The notes beneath the pieces were generated by a model, which saw only the letters and a list, made by a program, of their open reading frames with translations, ran no database searches and was not told where the DNA came from. Below, one piece after another: positions 27,736 through 44,700 of a stretch of DNA of 64,000 bases (its first letter is position 1; every line of letters starts with the position of its first letter). The stretch is taken from positions 6,592,160-6,656,159 of the forward strand of contig NC_061062.1 in assembly GCF_021917145.1 (NCBI RefSeq), read 5' to 3'. Both the position numbers and the translations under genes were made by a program. The DNA is from Hypomesus transpacificus (lineage: Eukaryota > Chordata > Actinopteri > Osmeriformes > Osmeridae).

Positions 27736-30700
27736 ATGCCACGGTTGGAAGAAATTGCCAACGTTGCCCTTAGGGTGCCAAGCATATTGGTGCTTGACTT
27801 GCTGTATAAATGTGACATTGATAGTTTAACGGAGCACCTCAAGGCGAAGAACGAAGACATGCTTTTTAAATACAAATACGTTATCTGGAACTTGTATTAT
27901 TTTGGTATGTATAAAAAGCATATGCAATTGTCTCGGTTTAACAGTTTATTACAAAACATTTGAATGTCTTTTTTTGAAACACAAATGAGAGCATGAAACT
28001 ACAACATCCCTCTGTTCCAGGTCACGTTGTTAACGTGGTGGTGTTAGTTCTTCCTTTGCGGCACATTGTGAATCTGTACCTCCACATCCTTGCTGCCCTG
28101 CTTCTGTATGTAGGACATCAGATCTCCAAGTAAGTTCATTACTTTACATTTTCCCCTTAAAAGATCAGTTACAAACATCCTCTAGTCTCTTCAGGTGCCT
28201 GATGGATGCAGTAACATCATTTCTATGTTGACATATGAATGTGTTCCTGATGAAAGCCCTGGGCTCCTCAGAGTGTAGTACTGCTCAAAACGTTATGACA
28301 ACAATAACAAATAGTATGTATTTATTTAGCAGATGCGATTATCCAAAGAGACATACTGAGGGGATTCAAACCTGGGACCTCTTGATCTGCAGTCTAATGC
28401 TGTACAACTGAGCTGTAGCCAAGCCCTCAGAGTGTGTGTGTTCTCCTCAGGGACTACGTCCGTGGCGAGGTGCTACACGGTTACGACGGGGCGCTGTACC
28501 TGGACTCTCCGGCTTTCAACCGCTTTGTCACCGCGCTCACTAGTAGGCTCCTGACCTTGTGTTCCCTTTGCTCCACTGACATTTGATTCCGTTAGCAGAT
28601 GCATTCATCAGCAATAGTGCATTAAGTACAGCAAATGATCTTGTGACTAGAAGTGCACAGTTTTAACAGTATTACTCTGATAAGAGCCAAGAAAAGGGTT
28701 TTTACCAGAGACAGTGCAACATTAATGCCACAAGTACAGTCTTACATCATTTTGATCATAGTACAAGTCAACAAGTCAACAATAACAACATGATGTATCA
28801 ACTGCAACGTCATAAAGAATGTCTGTCGGCGCAGTGTGTTTACCAGATGGCTCTCAACACGGGATCTTAGAAACAGCATGCAGAAGCCTAGGTATCACTT
28901 GTCCAGCTGAAGCTTTGCGGTGTCTAGCTGGTGTTGAACTCTCTGTGTGTGTGTTTAGGTCAGATCATTCTGAGCACGCTGTGTGCCTTCCTCATGAAGA
29001 CCAGAAAGGTCTGGCTGTTTTCCGCTCACATGCTGCCCCTGCTGGCCAGGATGTGCGCTGCACCCCACAGCGTGCTGCTCGCCGTCAACTCCTTCTCCAT
29101 GTTGCTGACCGGGGTGGGCGTGGCCATTTTCCTGCTAGCCAACCTGTTCCTGCCGTACCGCCTCGCCAGAGAGGTCTACTCGGAGATGCTGGAGCTGGAG
29201 GTGACTGCACGATGACGTCACCACCACCTCCATCTTCATCTCCTACCATGACCATCCTCTGCATCACTTAATATGAGCTCCTTCCCCTGCTTCTCTTAGA
29301 CACAACATCTGTTTTCTGTCACCCCATTGTGTGAATCCTCCCTCCCTCAGGTGATAGAGCTGGACAGGCTCCTGGCCGTGGCTGTCTCCCTGTGGAGACA
29401 GTTTGCCGTCCCGGTGCTGTTCAGTGTCTTCTGGCTGGTCCTCTTCCTGGTCCAGCTGTGCACGTACTCCGCAGCCTCCAGCAGCTCAGCTGGCCACCAG
29501 GGAATCCTGTTCTTCATCCTCACTAGGTGAACATCTGCCACCTGTCATGCTGACACACTGAAGTCATTGATTAGATGGATGGATGGGTATGTTATTCGTG
29601 AAATTCGCAGCATTACAACAGTGTCTCAAAACCGTTATTTGTTTCATGTGTTTTTTTCATGACTGCTGTTCATGCCGTCTCCCTGGTGTTTGCCCACGCG
29701 TGGCCAGTGTGTCTGAGTGCTGCTCTACTCCCTACTCTCTCCTGGGCATGACCTTCGTGGTCTCTTACCTGGCGATGGGGCTGCTAAACCTCTGCAAGTT
29801 CTACCTGGGGGGCTACGCTGCTGTGCAGAACGACAACGTCATGCACAGGTCGGGAACTATGTAGTCTTGTCTCCGGGAGACGCTTTAGTGTTTTACTTCT
29901 ATTATTATTCTTTTACTTCTACTGACTTACCCTGCGTTTTAATGACAGATGTTTAGGAACCTGTAGTCCTGCTGAAAGATGAATCAGCAAATACAACTGC
30001 TGGTTACAGGCACAGTCCTACTGTTGTTAAAGCCAGTGGTGTAGTTATGACAAATGTCTATACTCAAGATGTAGACACGGGAATATGACTCATTTGACAT
30101 TGCCATGGTTAAGAAGTGGCTATACTAGGTGCTCATTAGAAGACAAATATCCTCCCTCTGCTTCAGTAAACCCTCCATGACTGGACCTTCTGCGATATGT
30201 TTGTTTTGGATCAGGGGGGTGACCGAGGGCGTGACCCTGCTCCTTCTGGCCCTCCAGACGGGTCTGTTGGACATGCAAACCCTGCAGCGCACCTTCCTCC
30301 TCAGCATCATCCTCTTCATCGTGGTGACTTCCACCCTGCAGTCCATGATCGAGATCACAGATCCCATCATCCTGGCTCTGGGAGCCTCACGCAACAGGTG
30401 GGCCACCCCCACCTCCGACACGGGCACCTACAATCAGCACCCGATCAAGAACATCTGTACTTCGGATGAAATTCGAATGAATCCTGAATAAGTATTCCTC
30501 AGAAAGTCTGTCGGCGTCGTTCCATTCGTGCCAGTGACGGCTTCTTCTTCTTTGTCTAGGAGCCTGTGGAAACACTTCCGAGGCCTGAGCATGTGTTTGG
30601 TGCTGTTGATATTCCCAGGATACATGGCCTACAAAATCTCCCAGTTCTTCCACATGGACTTCTGGCTGCTTATTTTAGTGTCCAGCTGCATGCTGACGTC

Positions 30701-32505
30701 TCTGCAGGTACACCAGCCTGGGGGGGGGAACAGAATCACTCCAGCTTTGCTCTCATCTACGACTGACACAGAGTGAACTTTGTCGGGTTGAAGTCTTTGT
30801 AAACAGCTTAGTGGTAGAGCATTTGACTGCAGATCAAGAGGTCAGGGGTTCAAATCCCACCCCTATACATCGTTTTGGGTCAAAAGCATCTGCTAAACGA
30901 AGACATTATTACATGACTCTCCATAAATGTCAATATTTCATTAAATTTGACAGAAAATGCTCAATGAATCAAATGGAAAACGCTTGTGTTCCTGTTCATT
31001 GTGTCAGGTAACAGGGACTGTGCTGATATACTCCATGTTCATGGTGGAGCTGTTTCGTAGCGACCCCATAGACAGCCTGGAGGAGATCATCTACTGGGTG
31101 AACGCGGTGAGCAGGGTGCTGGAGTTTGTGGTGGCCCTCTGCGTGGTGGGCTACGGCACGTGGGAGTCTCTGTTCGGGGAGTGGAGCTGGATGGGAGCGT
31201 CGGTCATCATCATCCACTCCTACTTCAACGTCTGGCTCAGGGCGCAGTCTGGGTGGAAGAGCTTCCTGCTCCGACAGGAAGCTGCCAAGAAGATCAAGTC
31301 CCTCCCCAGAGCCACGGCTCAGCAGTTGGAGCAGTACAATGACGTCTGCGCCATCTGCTTCCAGGTCAGTCTGGGTCACATGGTCCAGGATAGGGGTCAG
31401 GCACTCATCGTGCCAATGTGTGATTGACACGTTTACGATACGAGTGATTTGTACACACGACTGGATGAATGACTTGCGTAGAATGAGAGACTGTGTACTT
31501 CATACATGTAATTCATTTGATTGGTCACAGTTATTGCAAGGGTTTGAATGTCTTCTTTTGTAATCTAATTAGTAACACACCTGTTATCATCTGCAGGAAA
31601 TGAGCTCTGCTGTGATCACATACTGTGGACATTTCTTCCATGGCAACTGTCTGCGAAAGTGGCTATATGTACAGGAGACCTGCCCCATGTGCCACCAGTC
31701 AGTCAGACCCAGCCCAGGGGCAGGTGAGGCCCAGGCTGGGGCCTTCCAGGGGGACATGGGGGCAGGTGAGGCCCAGGCTGGGGCCTTCCAGGGGGACATG
31801 GGGGCAGGTGAGGCCCAGGCTGGGGCCTTCCAGGGGGACATGGGGGCAGGTGAGGCCCAGGCTGGGGCCTTCCAGGGGGACATGGGGGATGGTGTAGCTG
31901 CCAAAAGGACTGATCATATCCCACCCACCAACGCCACCCAGGAGCTCCCAGGAACCCTGGCATCACCTGGCCCTGCAGGGGGAGGGGCCATAAGTGGAAG
32001 GGGAGGGGCCAGTGGCATAGGGGGAGGGGCCATAGGTGGGGAGGATACAGACAGAGGAGGAGAGGAGGGACCTGAAGACCCCCACAGGACGCCTGAAGGC
32101 TTTCTCTTCAGCTCCACTGGAGATTGTGTTGGCTTGGTCAGCCTGGGATCGAGCTGCTCTCCAGGGAGTAGGTCCAGGTTGGGAACCCTGGAAAAGGAAC
32201 CCTGGGGTCAGTCTCATCCTGTCAATGCAGACAGCTTAGAAGGAGAGGATAACAAACAGCAGAAAGAGGGGGATTTCTTTGGAAGGGTAAACCGCAGCAG
32301 TATTCCAGATACCATGGAAGAAGATGAAGGGAATGAGTCAGACTCTGGGGTTGATAGTCTCTCTGTTTCCTCTCAGAACACAGCACTGAGAACCAACAGG
32401 AAATGTGAGGACTGCAGAGAACAGAATGGACAAGTGTGGCCAACTCAAATTTCAAACACTGATGGACTGACTGACATAATGAGTAACGCAGTCCTCACAC
32501 CATGA
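27736..32505 (+). CDS. rnf145: RING finger protein 145 (ER membrane E3 ligase)
   Basis: Exons: 27736-27904, 28021-28129, 28451-28542, 28959-29200, 29351-29526, 29708-29848, 30215-30397, 30560-30707, 31008-31364, 31597-32505; 2526 nt, 841 aa. MPRLEEIANVALRVPSILVL matches the RNF145 N-terminus, so this Met was chosen over one 34 codons upstream. The TRC8-like multi-pass region includes YVGHQISKDYVRGEV, WLFSAHMLPLLARM, ECCSTPYSLLGM, TEGVTLLLLALQTGLLDMQT and GWKSFLLRQEAAKKIKSLP. The RING-H2 is CAICFQEM, then CGHFFHGNCLRKWLY and CPMC. RNF145 is an ER E3 ligase acting in sterol control (HMG-CoA reductase, SCAP) by family knowledge. The C-tail is about 170 residues longer than I expect, and holds four in-frame 42-bp repeats and a Gly-rich stretch. 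RNF139 is less similar in the N-terminal and loop motifs. Confidence 0.92.
28318..28430 (-). mobile_element. tRNA-derived SINE
   Basis: TTTAGCAGATGCGATTATCC tail, GGGATTCAAACCTGGGACCT (B box), CAACTGAGCTGTAGCC (A box), reverse orientation. It ends about 20 bp before exon 3 of rnf145. Confidence 0.75.
28578..28735. repeat. Dispersed repeat family A, copy 3
   Basis: GTTAGCAGATGCATTCATCA, GACTAGAAGTGCACAGTTTT, ACCAGAGACAGTGCAACATT. Close to the copy at 44845. In rnf145 intron 3. Confidence 0.6.
30803..30912 (+). mobile_element. tRNA-derived SINE
   Basis: CAGCTTAGTGGTAGAGCATT (A box), GGTCAGGGGTTCAAATCCCA (B box), AAAGCATCTGCTAAACGAAG (tail). In rnf145 intron 8. Not a tRNA gene: the acceptor arm and the 3' half are not tRNA-like. 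Confidence 0.8.
31718..31890 (+). repeat. 42-bp coding repeat in rnf145 C-tail, 4 copies
   Basis: Unit GAGGCCCAGGCTGGGGCCTT + CCAGGGGGACATGGGGGCAGGT. It encodes GAGEAQAGAFQGDM four times directly after the RING finger. 42 is a multiple of three, so copy number can change without frame loss. Confidence 0.93.
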
Positions 32506-33846
32506 AAGTCTGGAGGGATGGATGGCGAGGTGAAGGGGTTAATATCATAGTCCCTAAGGAAGTCTCCTGTAGATACTCAGCAGGGGATGAAACCTACTAA
32601 ACCAATTCATGCGCACATGGGACAGTCGGGTAGTGTAATGTTGAAGCTGCAACGTACGATGAATAAATCCCTCACACAGATTCATCCGTTGACCTGGGTG
32701 CTCTCAAAGAGGCCAACAGAAAATCACTGTAGCAGGACAGCACAGAAGTGCCTTGAACTGGAAAAGGGAAGCCGAAACAACAAGTCTGTTGGAAAATAAA
32801 CACAAACTCCTTCATTCTGGGATAAGACCCTGGTGGTATAGTGAATGTGTTGTGTTTAGTTATGGTGTCAAGAATGTTAATATTCAGCCCCAAATAATAG
32901 GACATCCATTAAAAGCTCCAATTACATATGAATTTCCAAACTGACGTTTTCTGTAAAAGGGATTCATGGTTGATAAATTGTTTAATTAAGGTTATATACA
33001 TATGTAACAGGTTATAAAAACCAGTAACAATGCTGATAATTTATGTATAATGTAAGGCTTAGAAGGGAAGTCTTCAGTCTAATTGATTACTGTTTTAGTT
33101 GTGGATACATTTAGTTAATAACTTGTTCTCCGTCAAATAAACATATCACTTTTAATTTCTGAATATGGATTAACCATGTTTTGTTGTCGTCGGTTTTTGG
33201 CAGTATTTTCAACTGTAGAAAGAATGACAGTTAAATTCCATCCTGGTACTGAGAATATTGTCTTTTCTACAATATATTAATTAAATAATGACTTTCTGTC
33301 TGTGTCAATGCGTTTGTGCTTGATGGATATTCAGTACACAGCTTCCCACCGACCATGATTTAGAAGAGCTATCACAACCTTAAGTCCACGGTCCTCGAAA
33401 ACGTTCTTATCCACAGAATAAAATAACTAGTTTCGAAAGCTCCACCCGTGCTTACCGGTCTTCCCAGGTCATGTGGCTATACATTACCCAGGCTAACCAA
33501 AACGAACTTACCCAGTGACCAAGTGTTTGGAGCGGTGGAGGCAGAGGACATCTTGTTGCGAGAATTGCTAGCAAAAGCTATATTGGCTAACCAAACTAAT
33601 GACGATAGTATACGCATCTTGACGCATATTTGGGGATAAAAATAGAACCTTAGCGAAATATTAAGCAACGTTAGCTAATTTCACGGGGAATTTTGGTCTT
33701 GTTGCGGCTGTTAAGCTACGTACTGTGAGTGTAGCTAGCTTGTTTGCTGCCTAGCTAGCCGTAGTCGGGGCCAAGGCGTAGCTAACACTGTCGTTAGCTG
33801 GCCAGCCAAGTAGATAAGTAAACATCCCACCAATATTGGAGCAAGA
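32506..33846 (+). other. rnf145 3' UTR and ube2d3 upstream region
   Basis: The 3' UTR probably runs to the AATAAA at 33136. The rest is the upstream and 5' UTR region of ube2d3, with many CTAGCTAG-like words (GCTAGCTTGTTTGCTGCCTA). No other gene seen. Confidence 0.55.
33136..33141 (+). promoter_or_regulatory. rnf145 poly(A) signal
   Basis: AATAAA 630 bp after the stop codon. Confidence 0.55.
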
Positions 33847-37515
<3,669 letters not shown>

Positions 37516-37997
37516 TGAACGCTCTCGCATGACACCTGAAGGAGAATGTTGTAGCTGGATTAAACTGAAATCCCCGGTTTCATTTTTCTGTTTCTTAATT
37601 TGACCACTTTGCCCCCCCATTGACATGCGTGCTCATAAGAAGATAGTGTTACCTGCTTGGACATGACTGTTTCATTTGAATTTAAACATTTTTCATGTAG
37701 AGTTGACCATGGTTTACCATTCTAAATTTGAGTTTTGCACCAAGACGAGACCCTGGCTGCCTTGAGTCTTGATAGCGTCTTGCTCTGACCACGTAGACTG
37801 ACCCATTTGGCCCATTTCCTTCTCATAGACCTGGCAGGGTTGTCAGTGTATGCTTTTCTAATTCATATTATTAGATTCCCATGGCCTGAAAAAAAACAAG
37901 AAGTCATACAACCTGTGCGAACCGAAAAAAAACTGCAGTCCGTGTCAACATCCAAAGTTAGGAAAATAAGAATTTAATGTTGTATTTTATGCATGTT

Positions 37998-38252
37998 AAT
38001 AAAGGTATATATTCAATATGTTGTACAAGTGAAATGGGCAGGCGGGCTGATGGAAGTAAGGGCAGTTGGAAACTGGATCCAGTTTAAGGCTTTTTATTCA
38101 TTTCTTTTTCATGGTTTTAGAGTGAGAGCTATTATAGTTTATACCACCCCCCCCCCCAACACTGTCTTCTTGTAGCCCTGAAATATGATGCAGAGCTAAC
38201 TGTTGATGATCAACTTGTAACTCTGTTTCGTTTTAATTTCCCCCCCAATAAA
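37998..38252 (+). promoter_or_regulatory. ube2d3 poly(A) signals
   Basis: AATAAA at 37998 and again at 38247, 480 to 740 bp after the distal stop. Confidence 0.55.
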
Positions 38253-38778
38253 GTTGCTTAAATCATATTACATTGTTGTTGTTTTGGATCTTACTAATAG
38301 AGCGGCTCTTCTGGACTTGACACAGTATCTTGATTGGGTAAGGTAACGTGTATTACAGACCAAAAAATGCCTTCTATCCACTGACATTCATTGAATTTAA
38401 TTTTAGCGGATGCTTTTATCCAGGTCAGATATATTAGTGCACAGAGAAAAGATAACAGAAATTCATGTTTCAGAAGTGCATATTTCTAACTGTAACATTT
38501 TTGTGCATTTCATTTGATTGTGGATAGTGAGATGAAAAATAATGACAGCATTTCCAGAGCAGATATTTGCTTGCAGAAGAAAGGTTCTGGCTTTTGAATT
38601 TTCGCGGCAGATGTGTTGCCTTGCCCCGTGCACGCTCTGGCGTGTCACATGATCGACAATGGGTATCTGGGTATACAGTAGACAAGGAACCGCAGAAAAG
38701 TTAAACATTACTTCGTTCAGCACAGGATTATGTTAACTTGAGACACTGGGGCAACCTTAATATAGCATCTTTCACAAT
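38253..38778. other. Intergenic ube2d3/manba with family A repeat
   Basis: 38395-38480 is a fragment of dispersed family A (TTTTAGCGGATGCTTTTATC, CAGAAGTGCATATTTCTAAC). The remainder is the manba upstream region; nothing else recognised. Confidence 0.5.
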
Positions 38779-41700
38779 ATGATTGCGCTTAGAAATCCAG
38801 GAAACATTTTTGTTTGTCTTTACTGCGCGTGGTGTTTCCGTGTGTTGTGTGGATACAATGTCACACGACCGGAGGCTGACAAACTTATTCTGAATGGCAA
38901 ATGGACACTAAAGAACTCCAACGGGACCTTGTCGCTTACTGCAACGGTGCCTGGATGTGTTCATTCAGCTTTGCTGCAACAGGGGATGATAAAGGTAGGT
39001 AGGGCCGAAGACCTGGCGGAGAATACCGTAACAAACAAGGTCTGCTAGTTACCCTGCGATGCCAACCTGTCCCGGAGACGTAATCGCGTGACCAACCTAT
39101 TAGACTGGGATGGCATTCTAAAAGCATATTGTAATCCCATAAAAGGCTAACAATGACAGTATTTTACAAATGCTTATCTGAGTAGCCTTGTCATGTGGTT
39201 CTTCATGTGCTCACCCAAACACCTCTCTCACTCTCAATCTGACAGGATCCTTACTTCAGATTCAACGATGTGGCGTACAAGTGGATAGCGCTGGAGAACT
39301 GGACATACACTACAACCTTCTTGGTGCCACCATCGCTAAGGTCATTCATACTGTACTTGACTTCACCTATGAACAGTACTCATGTGTTTTCCACAGGGTG
39401 AAAGCCTGTGACGTTTTCTCTCTCTCAGGGCTAAACAGGAAGTACACCTCGTTTTTGAGGGAGTGGACACAGTGGCTTCCATAACTGTCAATGGAATCAC
39501 AGTTGGCAAGACGGACAACATGTTTCGCAGATATGTAAGCACGAAACGAGTTATCCTCTCATTTCACCGAATATTGTTTTATAAGGTTTCCTAGAGGAGA
39601 AGGTGCACACCCCTATTATCCCTGTAATTCTGCAGGACAAAACAGTTTGTGGTCCTCACTTTGGGTCCCCCAGGTGGGTTGAGGAGTGACACTAGAGGCC
39701 CACCCCTTTCTCCTCAATCCCACCATGAACCGGATATCACAAGCCCCACCTCAATTAGAAACCCGATGCCACTCTGGGCTAAGGCACTTGACTAAAGTTC
39801 AAGGATTCAACCCCCCCCCCCCATACTTCTCATTGGATAGCAGTATCTAAAAGTAACATGCCAGAAACGGCTAAACGTACATGACATTACAAACAAGACA
39901 CCTGACAACGTTGGAGCCCTAAGCGCCCTGCGTGTGCGTGTGTGTGTGCAGGATCTGCGTGTGTCAGAGGTGCTGCTGGAGGGGGAGAACGTTCTGGAGG
40001 TACGGCTGCTGTCCCCGGTGCTGTACGCGGCGGGGCGGAGCCAGGCTTCCGCCTACCGCGTGCCCCCAGACTGCCCCCCTGAGGTGCAGCAGGGAGAATG
40101 CCACGTCAACTTCATCAGGAAGGTGAGTGGGTTCGGTGAGTTGCTTCAGATGTCGTATACGGTGATGTGAGGGTTTCGTGTACAGGAGTATTGAGCACAC
40201 TGTGCACACACACACAGTCACAGACACACACACACACATCTATGAAAACAGTGTGACCTGCTGCTGTTTGAATGCCAACACACACACACACATTCCTAAA
40301 AGCTCCAGCTGGAGAATGTGCTACAGTAGCAGTCGTGGCCCTCTCGCGTGTGCATGTTCCCCAGGCCCAGAGCTCCTTCAGCTGGGACTGGGGGCCGTCG
40401 CTCCCCACCCTGGGCCTGTGGAAGGAGGTGCGCCTGGAGGCCTACGATGTCCTGAGGCTGGTCCATCTCTCCTCCGTCCCTGTCTACGGTAAGCGTCTCT
40501 TCCCCTCTCCTCCCCCTCGCCTTCCCCTCCACTTCTCCCTCTTCACCTCCACCTCTCCTCTAGCTCTCCTCCACTTCCTCTCCGCCTCTAGATCCTCCTA
40601 CATTATAGATGTAGTTGGTTAAAACGTTCACATCCCTCCTACAGTACGGATGGTGTCTGCCAGGATCCGCTCATCCCCCTCCTGACTCGAGTCTCTCTGT
40701 TCCCCTCAGATGCCTCCCTGTCCCAGTGGACCGTGGAGGTGGAGCTGTGTGTCGATGCTGCGGAGGCTCTGAAGGGGAACGTAACTCTCTCCCTTCCTGA
40801 GCTGGGAACCATGCAGGAGTTCCCAGCGGTGTTCTCTGCAGGCCACGCCAAGAGCACGTTCGTCCTCCACCTAGAGAGGGTGAGACAGGCCAGCCTGGCT
40901 TTGGGACAGGTCAACGTGAATTGGTGACACAAATGCTGTCGTTGAGATGTTACTGCTGCACTGTAGTTGAGTGTGCCTGGCAGCTGAGATGTGGTTACTG
41001 TTCCTTGACTCTGAAAAACTGTTACAATGATGCACTTCGGATGCTTGATTTTCTGTTGTTCTTTGATTATGGGCTATTTGTATGTTGCGTTGGACATAAA
41101 TCTCTGCTAAATGAACTAAATGTAAATCTATCATGCTTATTCTAGTCAGTGCCTTGATGCTTGTTTCTGTGTGTTGTAGAGTAAAGAGGTGAAGTTGTGG
41201 TGGCCTAATGGACATGGCGGCCAGCCGTCATACCTGCTGAGCGTCGCTGGGCTGCTTGGCTCTCTCAGCCTCAGAGCAGACACACAGGTCAGGGCTCCCA
41301 TCTCTCCTGTCTCTCTCCTCTCCTCCCCTCTCTCCTCCCTCTCCTCCACCTCTCCTCCTCCCCTGCTCTCCTCCCTCCCCTCCACCTCTCCTCCTCCCCT
41401 GCTCTCCTCCCTCCCCTCCACCCCTCCTCCTCCCCTCTCTCCTCCCGCCCCTCCACCTCTCCTCCTCCCCTCTCTCCTCTCTCCCCTCCACCCTCCACCT
41501 CTCCTCTCTCTGACTCCCCTCTCTCTAGGGGAATACCTTAGAGATACCAGTTTATTTATCAGTCTTTATCTATCATCCTTGATGATCTACTGTACCGACC
41601 ATGCGCACTATTCTATGTCACTTTGGATTTAAAAAAAGCATCTACTAAATGAATAAATGTCAAACGGAAATGTGTTTTTCCTTCATCCGCTGCATCAGAA

Positions 41701-44700
41701 AGCGTTCTGTTTCCCTGTCCAATCGGCAGGTGTACTTCCGGACTGTGGAGCTTGTTCAGGAACCAATCACTGGCTCGCCCGGGCTGAGCTTCTATTTCCG
41801 GGTCAACAGGAAGCCCATCTTCCTGAAGGGCTCCAACTGGATCCCGGCCCACGCCCTGCAGGACCGGGTGACCCCAGCAGTGTGAGGGGCTTACAATGTG
41901 TTTACTGAGACTGTCGTCCACAACCACCTTCTCACTTTGTCACTAGGACATTAGTAAAAAATGATATTCTCATCGATGTGAAATGTTTGGAATATTTTTC
42001 ATTCTCAATTTGGAATAGTCTGGATGCTATCGACTTACATTCTGTAATATCTAAGTGAAACTGGCTGTGGTTCATACTGACTAGCTGTCTATCTGTTTTG
42101 TGTTGAAGTATTAAAAACCTGCTGCAGTCTGCGGTGGATGCTAACATGAACGCCGTCCGGGTGTGGGGCGGGGGAGTATACGAGCAGGACGTGTTCTACA
42201 GCACCTGTGATGAGCTGGGCGTCATGGTAACGTCTGTTTACCTGAGTGATGCTACAAACTGCAGCTCAGTAACCATACTACCATACTGTTTCACATGACA
42301 GTAACAATACTACCATACTGTTTCACATGACAGTAACCATACTACCATACTATTTCACATGAAAGTAACCATACCACCATACTGTTTCACATGACAGTAA
42401 CCATACTACCATACTGTTTCACATGACAGTAACCATACTACCATACTGTTTCACATGAAAGTAACCATACTACCATACTGTTTCACATGACGGTAACCAT
42501 ACTACCATACTGTTTCACATGACAGTAACCATACTACCATACTGTTTCAAATGACAGAAAGATTCATTATGTCCCAGTATATAGTAGGTTTAATACAAGA
42601 TGTCCTCTTACATCTGGTAGCATTTAGCAGTGGACGAGTCAGCATTCTTCTTTGGCTATTCTGACCCCCAATCCCAGTTCAAATACCCCCTTTGCATGTC
42701 ACTTTGGATTAAAGCGCCTGCTAAATACGTTGTTATTATTATTATGATTATTATTGTGATTATAGGCAGTACAGTGTGTGTGTGTGTGTGTGTGTCCAGG
42801 TGTGGCAGGACTTCATGTTCGCCTGTGCCCTTTATCCCATGGAGCCCGACTTCATCCAGACCGTGAGAGAAGAGGTTCTCCAGCAGGTCAGTTGGAAACT
42901 TCCGGATCAGTGAGGACTCCCTCTCATTTGAGTAGCTCTCCAAATATGGGGGGGGTCACAACCCGTCTGGTGCCCCCGCGTCATCAGCGTGACTTCCTGT
43001 TTCATCGTCAAGGTGAGGCGTTTGAAGTCCCACCCCTCCATCATCGTGTGGAGCGGGAACAACGAGAACGAGGCGGCGCTGGCCACAGACTGGTTCGGCA
43101 TCCCTGCCTCCCAGCGCCCTCGCTACCTGAGGGACTACGTCTCCCTGTACGTGGACAACATCCGGGCTATGGTGCTGGAGGTGAGGCCCTAACTGGGGTG
43201 ACTGGATTCAGAAGGCTGTAGGGTTCATGAGGTTGAAGCTCAGTGGCAGTGCGTTTGACTGCAGATCAAGACGTCGCAGGTTAAAAGGTGCCCTGTACGT
43301 CGCTTCAGCAAAATCATCTGCTACACGAAAATGGGTCTTTTATCTCAACAGGAAACCCTATGTGTTATTGTTCACCATAAGGTTGTTAATACGATGCGAC
43401 TGTCCCCGCACAGGAGGACCGCAGCCGACCGTTCTTGGTGTCCAGTCCCACCAACGCTGCAGAGTCCCAGCAGGAGGGCTGGGTGGCGGCCGACCCCTAC
43501 GACCCCCGCTACGGAGACACCCACTACTACAGCTACACCCAGGACTGCTGGGACTGGAGAACCTTCCCTCGCACGCGCTTCGCCTCCGAGTACGGCTTCC
43601 AGTCCTGGCCCTCCTTCTCCACCCTGCAGGAGGTAACCAACTGGGATGTCCGGCAGAAAACAACCAACCAAAGGAAGACGTGATTGTCATTGTTATGAAA
43701 CGTTACCGGCTGGGACCCTTGGTTTGGTTGCTGTTGAGTTTGCTTTGACAGTTATGTCAAAGAATGTCTCCCAACAGTCTTAAACGATGTTAGATCAGTG
43801 CTAGAACGTTGGTATGTTGGGTGACGTCGGAGCAGTGTGCTGGTGCATCCCAGCTAAACTGGTTAAACTCTGTATAAACACGACCCACCGACAACGTTCT
43901 ATGGCTAGTTTTTTGAGGGGGGTGGCGTAGCCGCCTAAAGAGCCATTTCTAAGAGGGGGTGGTTGGGTACGTGAGTCAGCCCTGTGACACGTCCTCCTCC
44001 CCCAGGCGTCCGTGGCTGAGGACTGGAGCTACCACAGCAGGTTCTCCTCCCACCGCCAGCACCACGACGGGGGCAACCAGCAGATGCTGCAGCAGGCAGC
44101 GCTCCACTTCCACCTGCCCAACTCCTCCGACCCACCCCGGAACTACAGACACACCCTTTACCTCACGCAGGTGATACACACTCACCCCCTCACACCGCCT
44201 GGTCACACACACACACACACACACACCGATTTGATTTCAGTGAAGCGGTGCGTGTGTTTGGTTTCCAGGTCACGCAGGCCCAGTGTGTGAAGACTCAGAC
44301 TGAGTTTTATCGGCGGAGTCGGAGTGAGATCGTCGAGGGCAAAGGTCACACCATGGGAGCCCTCTACTGGCAGCTCAATGACATCTGGCAGGCGCCCTCC
44401 TGGTCCTCTATAGGTATGACACACACACACACAGGTTTAGGGAGAAACACTAAATGCATTCAGAACGACATGTAATGGTGCTAGATTATGGCTGGAGTGT
44501 CTGTAATCTACAGGAGAGCAGAGCAGGGTTAAAAGCCCCTGGTTTAGGTAGAGAGTTAGTAACTTACGAAATGGAGTCGGAATGACACCTTATGAACCTC
44601 CTCTTATCCCAGATTTTTCCTCCAAGTGGAAGATGCTGCACTATTTTGCCCAGGGCTTCTTTGCCCCTGTGGTGGCTGTGGGGTTTGAGGATGAGGGAGC

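Noticed and set aside
30803-30880. tRNA gene
   Set aside because: A and B boxes are present but the cloverleaf is not, and it ends in the SINE tail; it is a SINE.
41657-41729. Exon 8 of manba starting at 41699 (KAFCFPVQ)
   Set aside because: The acceptor at 41729 gives [12 protein letters not shown], directly continuous with the family sequence and in phase with exon 7; the upstream acceptor puts the exon in the wrong frame.
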